Source: Xanthomonas fragariae (GTDB taxonomy: Bacteria > Pseudomonadota > Gammaproteobacteria > Xanthomonadales > Xanthomonadaceae). Taken from it: 64,000 nt of DNA. The translations under genes and the position numbers were made by a program. Location: positions 1,302,001 through 1,366,000 of the forward strand of contig NZ_CP071955.1 in assembly GCF_017603965.1 (NCBI RefSeq), in the 5' to 3' direction. A model generated the notes under the pieces. It saw nothing but the letters and a program-made list of their open reading frames with translations, ran no database searches and was not told where the DNA came from. Shown one piece after another: positions 1-8,431 of this stretch; within the stretch, counting starts at the first letter, position 1; each line of letters opens with the position of its first letter.

Positions 1-1
1 G

Positions 2-2146
2 TTGCCGCCTCAGCCCAATCAGAGCGAATGGTCCAAGCGGTTGTCGGTGTCCTGCCAGTGGCAGTCCGACGCCGACTGGCGCACGCGCTTCGATGCGCAG
101 CCCACGCGGCTGCTGATCACGCAAGGTTTCATTTCGCGGCATGCCGATGGTGGCACCGCAATTCTGGGGCGTGGCGGTTCGGACACCTCGGCGGCGTATT
201 TCGGTGCGCTGCTTGGCGCCAGTCGTGTGGAAATCTGGACCGACGTGCCCGGCATGTTCAGCGCCAATCCCAAAGAAGTGCCGGACGCGCGCTTGCTGAC
301 CCGTCTGGATTATTACGAAGCACAGGAGATTGCCACCACCGGCGCCAAGGTGTTGCATCCGCGCTCGATCAAACCATGCCGCGATTCCGGCGTGCCGATG
401 GCGATTCTGGACACCGAGCGCCCCGACTTGCCGGGCACCAGCATCGACGGCAATGCCGAGCCGGTGTTGGGCGTCAAGGCGATCAGCCGCCGCAACGGCA
501 TCGTGCTGGTGTCGATGGAAGGTATCGGCATGTGGCAGCAGGTCGGCTTTCTTGCCGATGTGTTCGCCCTGTTCAAGAAGCACGGCTTGTCGGTGGACCT
601 GATCGGTTCGGCCGAGACCAATGTCACCGTGTCGCTGGATCCGTCCGAGAATCTGGTCGACACCGATGTGCTGGCGGCGTTGTCGGCCGATCTGTCGCAG
701 ATCTGCAAGGTCAAGATCATCGTTCCCTGCGCGGCAGTCACGCTGGTCGGGCGCGGTATGCGCTCGCTGCTGCACAAGCTCTCCAATGTGTGGGCCACGT
801 TCGGGCAGGAACGCGTGCACATGATTTCGCAGTCGTCCAACGACTTGAATCTGACCTTCGTCATCGACGAATCCGATGCCGATGGTTTGCTGCCGATTCT
901 CCACGCCGAACTGATCGACAGCGGTGCGATGCCGGTCAGCGAAGGCGAGGTGTTCGGCCCGCGCTGGCGGCAGATCATCGGCTCGGTGCGCCCGCGGCCC
1001 ACGCCGTGGTGGCATGCCGAGCGGGAGCATCTGCTGTCGCTATCCCGGGCCGGTACGCCGCGCTACGTGTATCACCTGCCAACCGTGCGTGCGCGTGCGC
1101 ATGCCTTGGCCCAGATTGCTGCGGTGGATCAGCGTTATTACGCGATCAAGGCCAATGCGCATCCGGCCATATTGATGGCGCTGGAACAGGCAGGTTTCGG
1201 CCTGGAATGCGTCTCGCACGGCGAGTTGCGGCGCGTGTTCCAGACGCTGCCCGAGCTGTCGCCGCGGCGTGTGCTGTTCACGCCGAGCTTTGCGCCCATA
1301 GCCGAATACGAAGCTGCATTTGCGCTGGGCGTGACCGTCACTGTGGACAACCTCGAAGCGCTGCGTCGCTGGCCGGAGGTGTTCCGCGGCCGTAATGTGT
1401 GGCTGCGCATCGATCTTGGTCACGGCGATGGGCACCACGAGAAGGTCAATACCGGCGGCAAGGCGTCCAAGTTCGGGTTGTCGTCCACGCGGGTGAATGA
1501 GTTCGTCGAGTTCGCGCGCACCCTCGAAGTCACCATCACCGGTGTGCACGCGCACCTGGGCAGTGGCGTGGAGACCGGCGAGCACTGGCGGATGATGTAC
1601 GACGAGCTGGCCGGTTTTGCGCGTCGTATCGGCACGGTGGAGACCATCGACATCGGTGGCGGCTTGCCGATTCCGTATAGCGCCGACGACGAGCCGTTCG
1701 ATCTGGATGTCTGGGCCAAGGGCCTGGCCGAGGTCAAGGCTGTGCATCCGGGATACCGTCTGGCGATCGAGCCGGGCCGCTATCTGGTGGCCGAGGCCGG
1801 CGTGTTGCTGGCGCAGCTCACCCAGGTGATCGAAAAGGATGGCGTGCAGCGTGTCGGTCTGGATGCCGGCATGAACACCTTGGTCCGCCCGGCGCTGTAC
1901 GACGCCTGGCACGACATCGAAAACCTCAGCCGGCTCGACGCGCCCGCCGATGGTGCGTTCGATATCGTCGGACCGATCTGCGAGTCGTCGGATGTGTTCG
2001 GCACGCGCCGTCGGTTGCCTGCCGACACCGCGCCGGGCGATGTCATGCTGATCGCCGACACCGGCGCCTATGGCTATTCGATGGTCAGCACTTATAACCA
2101 GCGCGCATTGCCGCGCGAAGAGGTGATCGATGCGCCCGCAAGTTGA
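2..2146 (+). CDS. Bifunctional aspartokinase / diaminopimelate decarboxylase, 5' end cut by window
   Basis: Fusion of the first and last enzymes of lysine synthesis: aspartate phosphorylation and decarboxylation of meso-diaminopimelate to L-lysine. Visible residues 1-320 are the C-terminal aspartokinase half (GRGGSDTSAAYFGALLGA near residue 57) followed by ACT-type regulatory domains. Residues about 340-714 are a PLP fold-III decarboxylase with the PLP lysine in YYAIKANAHP (K383), HLGSG near 515, GGGLPIPY near 552, EPGRYLVAEAG near 590 and CESSDVFG at 660. The true start lies outside the window; the first in-frame TTG is not a credible start. The next gene overlaps its end by 17 bases. This fused arrangement is known in Xanthomonadaceae. 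Feedback control through the ACT domains is expected from the family, not shown here. Confidence 0.93.
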   Translation: MPPQPNQSEWSKRLSVSCQWQSDADWRTRFDAQPTRLLITQGFISRHADGGTAILGRGGSDTSAAYFGALLGASRVEIWTDVPGMFSANPKEVPDARLLTRLDYYEAQEIATTGAKVLHPRSIKPCRDSGVPMAILDTERPDLPGTSIDGNAEPVLGVKAISRRNGIVLVSMEGIGMWQQVGFLADVFALFKKHGLSVDLIGSAETNVTVSLDPSENLVDTDVLAALSADLSQICKVKIIVPCAAVTLVGRGMRSLLHKLSNVWATFGQERVHMISQSSNDLNLTFVIDESDADGLLPILHAELIDSGAMPVSEGEVFGPRWRQIIGSVRPRPTPWWHAEREHLLSLSRAGTPRYVYHLPTVRARAHALAQIAAVDQRYYAIKANAHPAILMALEQAGFGLECVSHGELRRVFQTLPELSPRRVLFTPSFAPIAEYEAAFALGVTVTVDNLEALRRWPEVFRGRNVWLRIDLGHGDGHHEKVNTGGKASKFGLSSTRVNEFVEFARTLEVTITGVHAHLGSGVETGEHWRMMYDELAGFARRIGTVETIDIGGGLPIPYSADDEPFDLDVWAKGLAEVKAVHPGYRLAIEPGRYLVAEAGVLLAQLTQVIEKDGVQRVGLDAGMNTLVRPALYDAWHDIENLSRLDAPADGAFDIVGPICESSDVFGTRRRLPADTAPGDVMLIADTGAYGYSMVSTYNQRALPREEVIDAPAS

Positions 2147-2588
2147 GTTCGTTGCGCTCAGCACGCTGGCCGGCGGTGGTGCGATGACATTGGCCACCGC
2201 CATCGACCAGATGAACCTGCGCATGCCGTGGACCGAAAGCTTCAAGTGGGCGCTGCCGGCGTTGGTCGCCGCCGGCAGCGGTGCTTGGTTGGCCGGGCGC
2301 TGGCAGCGTCGCCGCGATGCACGGGTACCTGCACGCAGTAGTGGTGGCATGGCGGTGCGCACGGTGCTGTTGAGTACGCTGAGTTATGTGCCGGTGGTGG
2401 CGCTGTATGTGGCGCTTGCCTTCGCTGTATCTGGCGATGTGAAGGCCGGCAACAGCGATTTTCTGTTGTTGGCGATGCTGTTCGGTTGCCTGCCGCTGCT
2501 GTGGGCGGCAGTGCCGTTTTCCATGATTGAATATGTCCTATGCCGACGTTATCTGCGTCGCGTACGTGTTCTTGCAGGTAGTCCATGA
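2130..2588 (+). CDS. Small integral membrane protein of unknown function
   Basis: A 152-residue protein, start ATG inside the 3' end of the lysine fusion gene and end overlapping the ATG of murL by 4 bases, so it is probably co-translated in this operon. I see about four hydrophobic segments (roughly residues 6-26, 38-56, 73-100 and 110-132) separated by short basic loops such as RWQRRRDAR and CRRYLRRVR, which should be cytoplasmic. No catalytic motif is visible and I do not recognise the family. Placement between a diaminopimelate/lysine enzyme and two peptidoglycan precursor genes hints at a cell-envelope context, but this is inference from position only. Confidence 0.7.
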   Translation: MRPQVEFVALSTLAGGGAMTLATAIDQMNLRMPWTESFKWALPALVAAGSGAWLAGRWQRRRDARVPARSSGGMAVRTVLLSTLSYVPVVALYVALAFAVSGDVKAGNSDFLLLAMLFGCLPLLWAAVPFSMIEYVLCRRYLRRVRVLAGSP

Positions 2589-3940
2589 GCGCTTTCGACA
2601 AACACCAGATGTCCACCTTCCGTTTCGTGCGTTGCGCACTCGACGCGCAGACCGGCGTGGCGACGCTGGTGTATGCCTTCGATCAAGGGCCGGAGTTGGT
2701 CGAGACCGTCGCGGTGCCAGGCGCACCGTTCGAATTGGACGGCCCGCATGCGGCTGCTGTGCAGCAGGCGTTGCGCTTGCTGCATCTCATCGCAGGTGTC
2801 AGTTACTTCAAGGCCGCAGTGCCGCCGAACATCCAGATCGACGATTACGCCATCGACGCGCAGACCGCTGCGCTGGTGGAAAACGTCTACCTGCATGGCC
2901 TGGGTGAGTTCGCCTATCGCAATGGCTTGAACCTGCACGGCAAGATCAACTTTCCTGTCGCTGCACAGCCGGCTGGCGCTGCACCGGTACTGGGTCTGCG
3001 CGAGCATGCGTTGGTCGCGATCGGTGGCGGCAAGGATTCGCTGGTGAGTATCGAAGTCTTGCGTCATGCCGGAGTGGATCAGACCGTCAGCTGGATCGGC
3101 GGCTCGCAGCTAATCCGCGCCTGCGCCGAGCGCACCGGTCTACCGGTGCTCACTATCGACCGCGTGCTGGCGCCGGAATTGTTCGAACTCAATCGCCAGG
3201 GCGCGTGGAACGGGCATATCCCGGTCACTGCGGTGAACTCGGCCATTCTGGTGTTGGCCGCATTGCTCAATGGCGTGGACCAAGTGGTGTTTTCCAACGA
3301 ACGTTCGGCCAGTTACGGCAGCCAGATTCCCGGCACCGGCGAGGTCAATCACCAGTGGTCCAAGGGCTGGGCATTCGAGCAGACCTTCGGTGACTACGTG
3401 CAGCGGCATGTGGCGGCCGATCTGCGTTATTACTCGTTGCTGCGGCCGTTGTCGGAGCTGGCAGTGGCGCGGCAGTTCGCCAGGACCGATCGCTACGACG
3501 GGCATTTTTCCAGCTGCAATCGCAACTTCCACATTATGGGCGAACGCCCGGTGCATCGCTGGTGCGGGGTCTGCCCTAAGTGCCATTTCGTGTTCCTGGC
3601 GCTGGCGCCGTTCATGCCGAAGACGCGTTTGGTCAACATCTTCGGCCGCAACCTGCTCGACGATGCGGCGCAAGCCGGCGGCTACGATGCGCTGCTGGAA
3701 TTCCAGGACCACAAGCCATTCGAATGCGTCGGCGAAGGCCGCGAATCGCGTGCGGCAATGGCGATGCTGGCCAGCCGCGCCGAATGGAAGGAAGACGCGT
3801 TGGTGAAGCGCTTTGTCCGCGACATCCAGCCGCAGCTGGACCGGCAGGAGCTACAGCTGGAGCCGTTGATGGCCATCGATGGCGAGCACCGTATTCCATC
3901 GGCGCTGTGGGAGCGCGTGCGTGCGAATTTCGCAGTTTGA
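2585..3940 (+). CDS. murL: UDP-MurNAc-L-Ala-L-Glu epimerase (MurL)
   Basis: A 451-residue cytoplasmic enzyme that converts UDP-MurNAc-L-Ala-L-Glu to the D-Glu form using ATP, the second step of the alternative D-glutamate route described in Xanthomonas oryzae. A PP-loop-like segment [13 protein letters not shown] lies near residues 146-158. A cysteine cluster CGVCPKCHF lies near 328-336, and [19 protein letters not shown] precedes it. The gene is followed directly by murD2, whose GTG start lies inside its last codons, the same pairing as in X. oryzae. A second ATG nine codons in (MSTFRFVR) is an alternative start, but the first overlaps the upstream stop and fits translational coupling. Confidence 0.9.
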   Translation: MSAFDKHQMSTFRFVRCALDAQTGVATLVYAFDQGPELVETVAVPGAPFELDGPHAAAVQQALRLLHLIAGVSYFKAAVPPNIQIDDYAIDAQTAALVENVYLHGLGEFAYRNGLNLHGKINFPVAAQPAGAAPVLGLREHALVAIGGGKDSLVSIEVLRHAGVDQTVSWIGGSQLIRACAERTGLPVLTIDRVLAPELFELNRQGAWNGHIPVTAVNSAILVLAALLNGVDQVVFSNERSASYGSQIPGTGEVNHQWSKGWAFEQTFGDYVQRHVAADLRYYSLLRPLSELAVARQFARTDRYDGHFSSCNRNFHIMGERPVHRWCGVCPKCHFVFLALAPFMPKTRLVNIFGRNLLDDAAQAGGYDALLEFQDHKPFECVGEGRESRAAMAMLASRAEWKEDALVKRFVRDIQPQLDRQELQLEPLMAIDGEHRIPSALWERVRANFAV

Positions 3941-5330
3941 AGGCAAGGCGGTTGCGTTATGGGGTTGGGGGCGCGAAGGACGCGCGGCGTATCGCGCGCT
4001 ACGCGCCTTGTTGCCCACGCAAGTGCTGACGATCTTCTGCAATGCCGAAGAAGCGCGCGAGCTCGATGCGCTGGCCGATGTCGCGTTGCATGTAGAAACC
4101 GAGGCTGGCGCGCAGGCGCTGGGCCGATTCGAGATCGTGGTGAAGTCGCCCGGCATCAGCCCGTATCGCAGTGAGGTGCAAACCGCCAACGCCGAGCACG
4201 GCACGCAGTTCATCGGTGGCACCGCGTTGTGGTTTGCCGAGCGCGCGGGGCCCGACGGCAGCGTGCCTGGCGCTATCTGCGTCACCGGCACCAAGGGCAA
4301 GAGCACCACCACCGCGTTGCTAGCGCATCTGTTGCGCGCGGCCGGACATCGCACTGCATTGGTCGGCAATATCGGCCAACCGTTGCTGGAGGTGCTGGCG
4401 CCGCAACCGCTGCCAGCGTATTGGGCGATCGAGTTGTCGAGCTATCAAACCGGTGAAGTAGGGCGCAGTGGCGCGCGTCCCGAATTGGCGGTGGTGTTGA
4501 ACCTGTTTCCCGAGCACCTGGACTGGCATGGCGACGAGGCGCGCTACGTGCGCGACAAGCTGTCGTTGGTCACCGAGGGCCGCCCGCGTATGGCCTTGCT
4601 CAATGCTGCCGATGCGCATCTGACGCAGCTTCAGTTGCCGGACAGCGAGGTGCGTTGGTTCAACCATCCCGATGGCTGGCACTTGCGTGGCGATATGGTG
4701 TATCGCGGCGAGCAGGCCGTGTTCGATACTGCCAACGTGCCGCTGCCTGGCGAACACAATCGCCGCAATCTGTGCGCGGTGCTGGCGGCGGTGGAAGCGC
4801 TGGGCCTTGATGCGGCGGCGCTGGCACCGGCTACGCTGAGCTTTCGCCCATTGCCGAACCGCCTGCAACTGCTGGGCAGCGTGGACGGCATCAGCTACGT
4901 CAACGATTCGATCAGCACCACGCCACATGCCTCATTGGCGGCGCTTGCCTGCTTCGCGCAGCGTCGTGTTGCCTTGCTGGTCGGCGGACATGATCGTGGG
5001 CTGGACTGGCACGATTTTGCCGAGCACATGGCGCAGCATGCCCCGCTGGAAATCGTCACCATGGGAGCCAACGGGCCGCGCATTCATGCGCTGCTGGCCC
5101 CGTTGGCCGAAGCCGGTCGCTTCGGTCTGCATGCCAGCACCGATCTGGAACACGCAATGCGGCTGGCGCGTGAGGCGCTGGGCGAGCAGGGCGGTGTGGT
5201 GTTGCTGTCGCCGGGTGCGCCCAGCTTTGGCGTCTACAGCGACTACGTTGCACGCGGCCGACATTTCGCCCAACTGGCCGGGTTCGATCCGGCGGCGATC
5301 AGCGCGATTCCCGGTTTGGGCGTGCAGTAG
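3921..5330 (+). CDS. murD2: UDP-N-acetylmuramoyl-L-alanine--L-glutamate ligase (MurD2)
   Basis: Mur-ligase family enzyme of 469 residues that adds L-glutamate, rather than the D-glutamate used by MurD, to UDP-MurNAc-L-Ala; MurL then epimerises the product. Visible are the ATP loop [11 protein letters not shown] (about 120-130), the metal/substrate segment [12 protein letters not shown] (about 192) and the C-terminal Mur ligase domain with NRLQLLG and [11 protein letters not shown] chose the GTG at 3921 because it overlaps the murL stop and gives the usual N-terminus ([16 protein letters not shown]); a longer frame from 3879 would run deeper into murL. The pair replaces the need for glutamate racemase. 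No mutation is visible. Confidence 0.9.
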   Translation: MRISQFEGKAVALWGWGREGRAAYRALRALLPTQVLTIFCNAEEARELDALADVALHVETEAGAQALGRFEIVVKSPGISPYRSEVQTANAEHGTQFIGGTALWFAERAGPDGSVPGAICVTGTKGKSTTTALLAHLLRAAGHRTALVGNIGQPLLEVLAPQPLPAYWAIELSSYQTGEVGRSGARPELAVVLNLFPEHLDWHGDEARYVRDKLSLVTEGRPRMALLNAADAHLTQLQLPDSEVRWFNHPDGWHLRGDMVYRGEQAVFDTANVPLPGEHNRRNLCAVLAAVEALGLDAAALAPATLSFRPLPNRLQLLGSVDGISYVNDSISTTPHASLAALACFAQRRVALLVGGHDRGLDWHDFAEHMAQHAPLEIVTMGANGPRIHALLAPLAEAGRFGLHASTDLEHAMRLAREALGEQGGVVLLSPGAPSFGVYSDYVARGRHFAQLAGFDPAAISAIPGLGVQ

Positions 5331-5495
5331 CTCTGCACCGATCCACTGCCACTTGGCGTGTGCATTCGATTGGAGTTCCGACGGTTGTGCCCTGACGCAC
5401 AAAACGCCATCGCGCTCTGTCCGCTGTCACCCATGACGACCCGCCTTGCACGGCAGCAGCCCCTACACTTGCTGTACCTTCCCGGGAGCAAGCAC

Positions 5496-6296
5496 ATGCA
5501 CAAGCAATTCACATGGCGTGGCGCTGGATTGGTTGGTCTTTTGGCGTCGTTGGCATTTCCTGCGGCGGCGGCGATGCAGACCAAACCGCTGGAATGGAAA
5601 ATCGGCAAAGACACCTTCAGCGGCGTGCTGGTGTACGACGATGCCGGCGATGGCAAGCGTCCGGGCCTGGTGATGGTGCCCAACTGGCGCGGCGTCAACG
5701 ACTCGGCGGTGACCAAGGCCAAGCAACTTGCTGGCGACGACTATGTGGTGCTGTTGGCCGACGTGTATGGCAAGGGCGTCCGGCCTAAGGACGATGCCGA
5801 GGCCGGGGTGCAGGCCAAGAAGCTGCGTGACGACCGTGCCACGTTGCAGGCGCGTGCGCTCAAGGCGGTGGATGTGCTCAAGGTGCAGTCCGGCAAGGCG
5901 CCGTTGGACGCAACACGCATCGGTGCGGTGGGCTTCTGCTTCGGCGGCACCACGGTGCTGGAACTGGTACGCGCGGGCGCGCAGCTGGCCGGTGTGGTCA
6001 GTTTGCACGGTGGCATCGCGACAACCAGTCCGGCGGCCGCCGGCTCGGCCAAGACGCCGCTGCTGGTGCTCAACGGTGCCGACGACAAGAGTGTGACCAA
6101 GGCGGACATCGCCGCATTCGAAACCGAGATGGATGCAGCTGGTGCAGATTGGCAGTTCGTCAACTTCAGCGGCGCGGTGCATTGCTTCGCCGAGGCCGAT
6201 GCCAACAGCCCGCCGGGCTGCCTGTACAACCCACGCGCGGCGAAACGTGCGTACCGCATGCTGGGCGATTTCTTCGACGAACGTTTCGGCGATTGA
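5496..6296 (+). CDS. Secreted dienelactone-hydrolase-family protein
   Basis: A 266-residue alpha/beta hydrolase. The start at 5496 gives a clean signal peptide (basic MHKQFTWR, hydrophobic core, AAAA cleavage region near residue 25), so the enzyme is probably periplasmic; an open frame reaches 5358 but would bury this signal. The nucleophile elbow GFCFGG (Cys148), an Asp in LNGADDKSV (about 195) and a His in AVHCFAE (H229) form the Cys-Asp-His triad of the dienelactone hydrolase family. The substrate cannot be told from sequence; the family acts on lactones and small esters. It stands alone, 165 bases after murD2, and ends 12 bases before an old hairpin element that separates it from convergent ispB. 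Confidence 0.82.
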   Translation: MHKQFTWRGAGLVGLLASLAFPAAAAMQTKPLEWKIGKDTFSGVLVYDDAGDGKRPGLVMVPNWRGVNDSAVTKAKQLAGDDYVVLLADVYGKGVRPKDDAEAGVQAKKLRDDRATLQARALKAVDVLKVQSGKAPLDATRIGAVGFCFGGTTVLELVRAGAQLAGVVSLHGGIATTSPAAAGSAKTPLLVLNGADDKSVTKADIAAFETEMDAAGADWQFVNFSGAVHCFAEADANSPPGCLYNPRAAKRAYRMLGDFFDERFGD

Positions 6297-6308
6297 TGTG
6301 GCCGCTAA

Positions 6309-6445
6309 GAGCGGCGAATAAAATGTTGCAAGCGGTCGCCGGGTCGGTGCGACCGAAGTGGACAAAGGCGGTGTACCAGCGGTGCATGCCGATACCGCAC
6401 AGGCTGCGCCTGCCTGGCGGACGCGCAATAGTTCGTTATTGGCTC
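6309..6445 (-). repeat. Diverged member of the TNA-flanked hairpin MITE family
   Basis: A 137-base element between the convergent DLH-like and ispB genes, bounded on both sides by a perfect TAA duplication (6306-6308 and 6446-6448). Its ends GAGCGGCGAATAAAA and TTCGTTATTGGCTC are decayed versions of GAGCGGCTAACAAAACG and its complement. Its interior aligns in reverse orientation with the copies at 21.8, 49.4 and 58.2 kb, for example GCCTGCCTGGCGGACGCGCA near the right end. It is less similar than the others, so it is probably the oldest copy in the window. Its hairpin may double as a terminator for the converging genes (inference). Confidence 0.72.
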
Positions 6446-6484
6446 TAAGGTCGCAACCAAGGCAGGCAACATCTGCCGTTTGAA

Positions 6485-7483
6485 TCAATGCGTCCGTTCC
6501 ACTGCATAACGCGCCAAACCGCGCAGCGCGGCAACCGCGGGGCTGGCCGGCAATGTGTCCAACGCCTGTTCGGCGGCGGCGGCATATTCGGCAGCACGTT
6601 GACGGCTGTAATCCAATCCGCCAGTAGCGTGGATCGCCGCCAACACCTCGGGCATTGCGCCTGCATCGCCTTGTTCGACGATCTGCCGAAGGCGCTGGCG
6701 CGTGGTCGCATCCGAGTGTGCCATGGCGTGGATCAGCGGCAGCGTGGCCTTGCCTTCGGCCAGATCGTCGCCCAGGTTCTTGCCCAGGTCGGATGCCTTG
6801 GCGGCGTAGTCGAGCACGTCGTCGGCAATCTGGAAGGCGAAGCCCAACTGCATTCCGTAATCGTACAGACGCTGCTGCATATCGGCATCCGCGCCCGAGG
6901 CCAGCGCGCCCAGGCGTGTGCCGGCAGCGAACAGCACCGCAGTCTTGCGCTCGATCACGCGCAGATAGGCGGCTTCATCGGTGTCGGGGTTGTGCACGTG
7001 CAACAGCTGCAGCACCTCGCCCTCGGCGATGCGGTTGGTGGTGTCTGCCAGGAGCTGCATGACTTCCATGCGATCGAGCTCGACCATCAACTGGAAGCTG
7101 CGCGAGTAAAGAAAGTCGCCGACCAGCACGCTGGGCGCATTGCCCCATAGCGCATTGGCGGTGCTGCGCCCGCGGCGCAGGTCCGACTCGTCCACCACGT
7201 CGTCGTGCAGTAGCGTGGAGGTGTGGATGAACTCGATGATCGCCGCCAGCTGATGGTGCTCCGGGCCGGAGCCGCCAGCGGCGCGACCGGCCAGCATGAC
7301 CAGCATCGGACGCAGGCGTTTGCCACCGGCGGAGATGATGTGATCGGCAATCTGGCTGATCAGCACGACGTCCGAGGCCAGGCGGCGGCGGATCAGCGCG
7401 TCGACCGCGGCCATGTCGGGCGCGGCGAGCGACTGGATCTGGGGCAGGCCCGGGACGGTGGGGATGTCTTCGGCGATGGTCAT
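6485..7483 (-). CDS. ispB: Polyprenyl diphosphate synthase (octaprenyl type)
   Basis: A 332-residue trans-prenyltransferase that extends farnesyl diphosphate with isopentenyl diphosphate to make the ubiquinone side chain. Both Asp-rich motifs are present: DDVVD at residues 94-98 and DDVLD at 221-225, with GKRLRP at 54-59 and the GDFLYSRSFQ segment at 122-131. The length fits IspB. The ATG at 7483 is preferred over one 15 codons upstream because a perfect TATAAT lies between them on the minus strand. It converges with the DLH-like gene and diverges from ssb. It connects with dxs, further right in this window, which feeds the same pathway. Confidence 0.9.
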   Translation of the reverse strand: MTIAEDIPTVPGLPQIQSLAAPDMAAVDALIRRRLASDVVLISQIADHIISAGGKRLRPMLVMLAGRAAGGSGPEHHQLAAIIEFIHTSTLLHDDVVDESDLRRGRSTANALWGNAPSVLVGDFLYSRSFQLMVELDRMEVMQLLADTTNRIAEGEVLQLLHVHNPDTDEAAYLRVIERKTAVLFAAGTRLGALASGADADMQQRLYDYGMQLGFAFQIADDVLDYAAKASDLGKNLGDDLAEGKATLPLIHAMAHSDATTRQRLRQIVEQGDAGAMPEVLAAIHATGGLDYSRQRAAEYAAAAEQALDTLPASPAVAALRGLARYAVERTH

Positions 7484-7508
7484 GCGCAGGAGTTCGTGAT
7501 GTGCGTCG

Positions 7509-7535
7509 ATTATAAGTGCCTGGGCCAAATCCGTC
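7509..7535 (-). promoter_or_regulatory. Candidate ispB promoter
   Basis: On the minus strand a perfect -10 hexamer TATAAT (7509-7514) stands about 26 bases before the ATG at 7483. The -35 region is weak: 17 bases upstream is only GGACGG. A transcript would start near 7502 and have a short leader, which supports the shorter IspB start. Confidence 0.35.
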
Positions 7536-7757
7536 CCGTCGAGGCTGTTTCAGACCTTCACATCGTCCCAAACCCCTGCGGCGATTGATGCAGGGGTCAG
7601 TGGGAGCGCGCAGATTTCCGAGCTGCCAGCGCGGCATTCCCCGGCCCATTGGCGCGGCGACCCGCCGGTACCGGGGGCGGGCAGGTACGGTAATATCGGC
7701 CCCAAGACATTCACCGCCGCGCCCCATTGGCGCTGGCGCACCATCTCGGAAGCATCT

Positions 7758-8276
7758 ATGGCCCGCGGCATCAACAAAGTCATCCTCGTCGGCAACCTCG
7801 GCAACGATCCCGACACCAAGTACACCCAGGCCGGCATGGCGATCACCCGCGTCAGTCTCGCCACCAGCAGCATGCGCAAAGACCGCGAGGGCAACAACCA
7901 AGAGCGCACCGAGTGGCACCGCGTGGTGTTCTTCGGAAAGCTGGGCGAGATCGCCGGTGAGTACCTGCGCAAGGGTTCGCAGGTGTATGTCGAAGGCGAG
8001 CTGCGCTACGACAAGTACACCGGCCAGGATGGTGTGGAAAAGTACAGCACCGACATCGTCGCCAACGAGATGCAGATGCTCGGCGGCCGTGGTGAAGGCG
8101 GCGGCATGGGCGGCGATCGCCCGCAGCGCTCGCAGGCCCCGCGCCAGCAGCAGGGCGGCGGTGGCGGCGGTCAGGGTGGCGGCGGTCAGGATTACGCTCC
8201 GCGTCGTCAGCAGCCGGCCCAGCAGCAATCGGCACCGCCGATGGACGATTTTGCCGACGATGACATCCCCTTCTGA
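7758..8276 (+). CDS. ssb: Single-stranded DNA-binding protein
   Basis: A 172-residue SSB. Residues 1-110 are the OB fold (MARGINKVILVGNLGNDPD, then EWHRVVFFGKLGEIAGEYL and GSQVYVEGELRYDKY). Residues 112-160 are a flexible linker rich in Gly and Gln, and the acidic tip DDFADDDIPF at 163-172 is the docking site for repair and replication partners. It binds ssDNA as a tetramer during replication, recombination and repair. It is transcribed away from ispB; a possible TAATAT -10 box lies near 7690. A GC hairpin follows 30 bases after the stop. Confidence 0.96.
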   Translation: MARGINKVILVGNLGNDPDTKYTQAGMAITRVSLATSSMRKDREGNNQERTEWHRVVFFGKLGEIAGEYLRKGSQVYVEGELRYDKYTGQDGVEKYSTDIVANEMQMLGGRGEGGGMGGDRPQRSQAPRQQQGGGGGGQGGGGQDYAPRRQQPAQQQSAPPMDDFADDDIPF

Positions 8277-8305
8277 GCTAGGTTCAGTCGCTGCCTCATC
8301 CATGG

Positions 8306-8329
8306 AGGCCCGCATTGCGCGGGCCTTCT
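8306..8329 (+). terminator. Probable ssb terminator
   Basis: A GC-rich hairpin AGGCCCGCATTGCGCGGGCCT followed by a weak T run (TTCT). The stem is strong but the tail is short, so termination may be partial. Confidence 0.55.
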
Positions 8330-8431
8330 GCGTTGTCGCCACGGTCGCTTTGACGCAAGCAGGGCGTTCCGAAGATTCCAGCGCGCGGAGGTCAACCTTG
8401 CAGCACAACGGCGCCGACAACTTTGTCAGCG

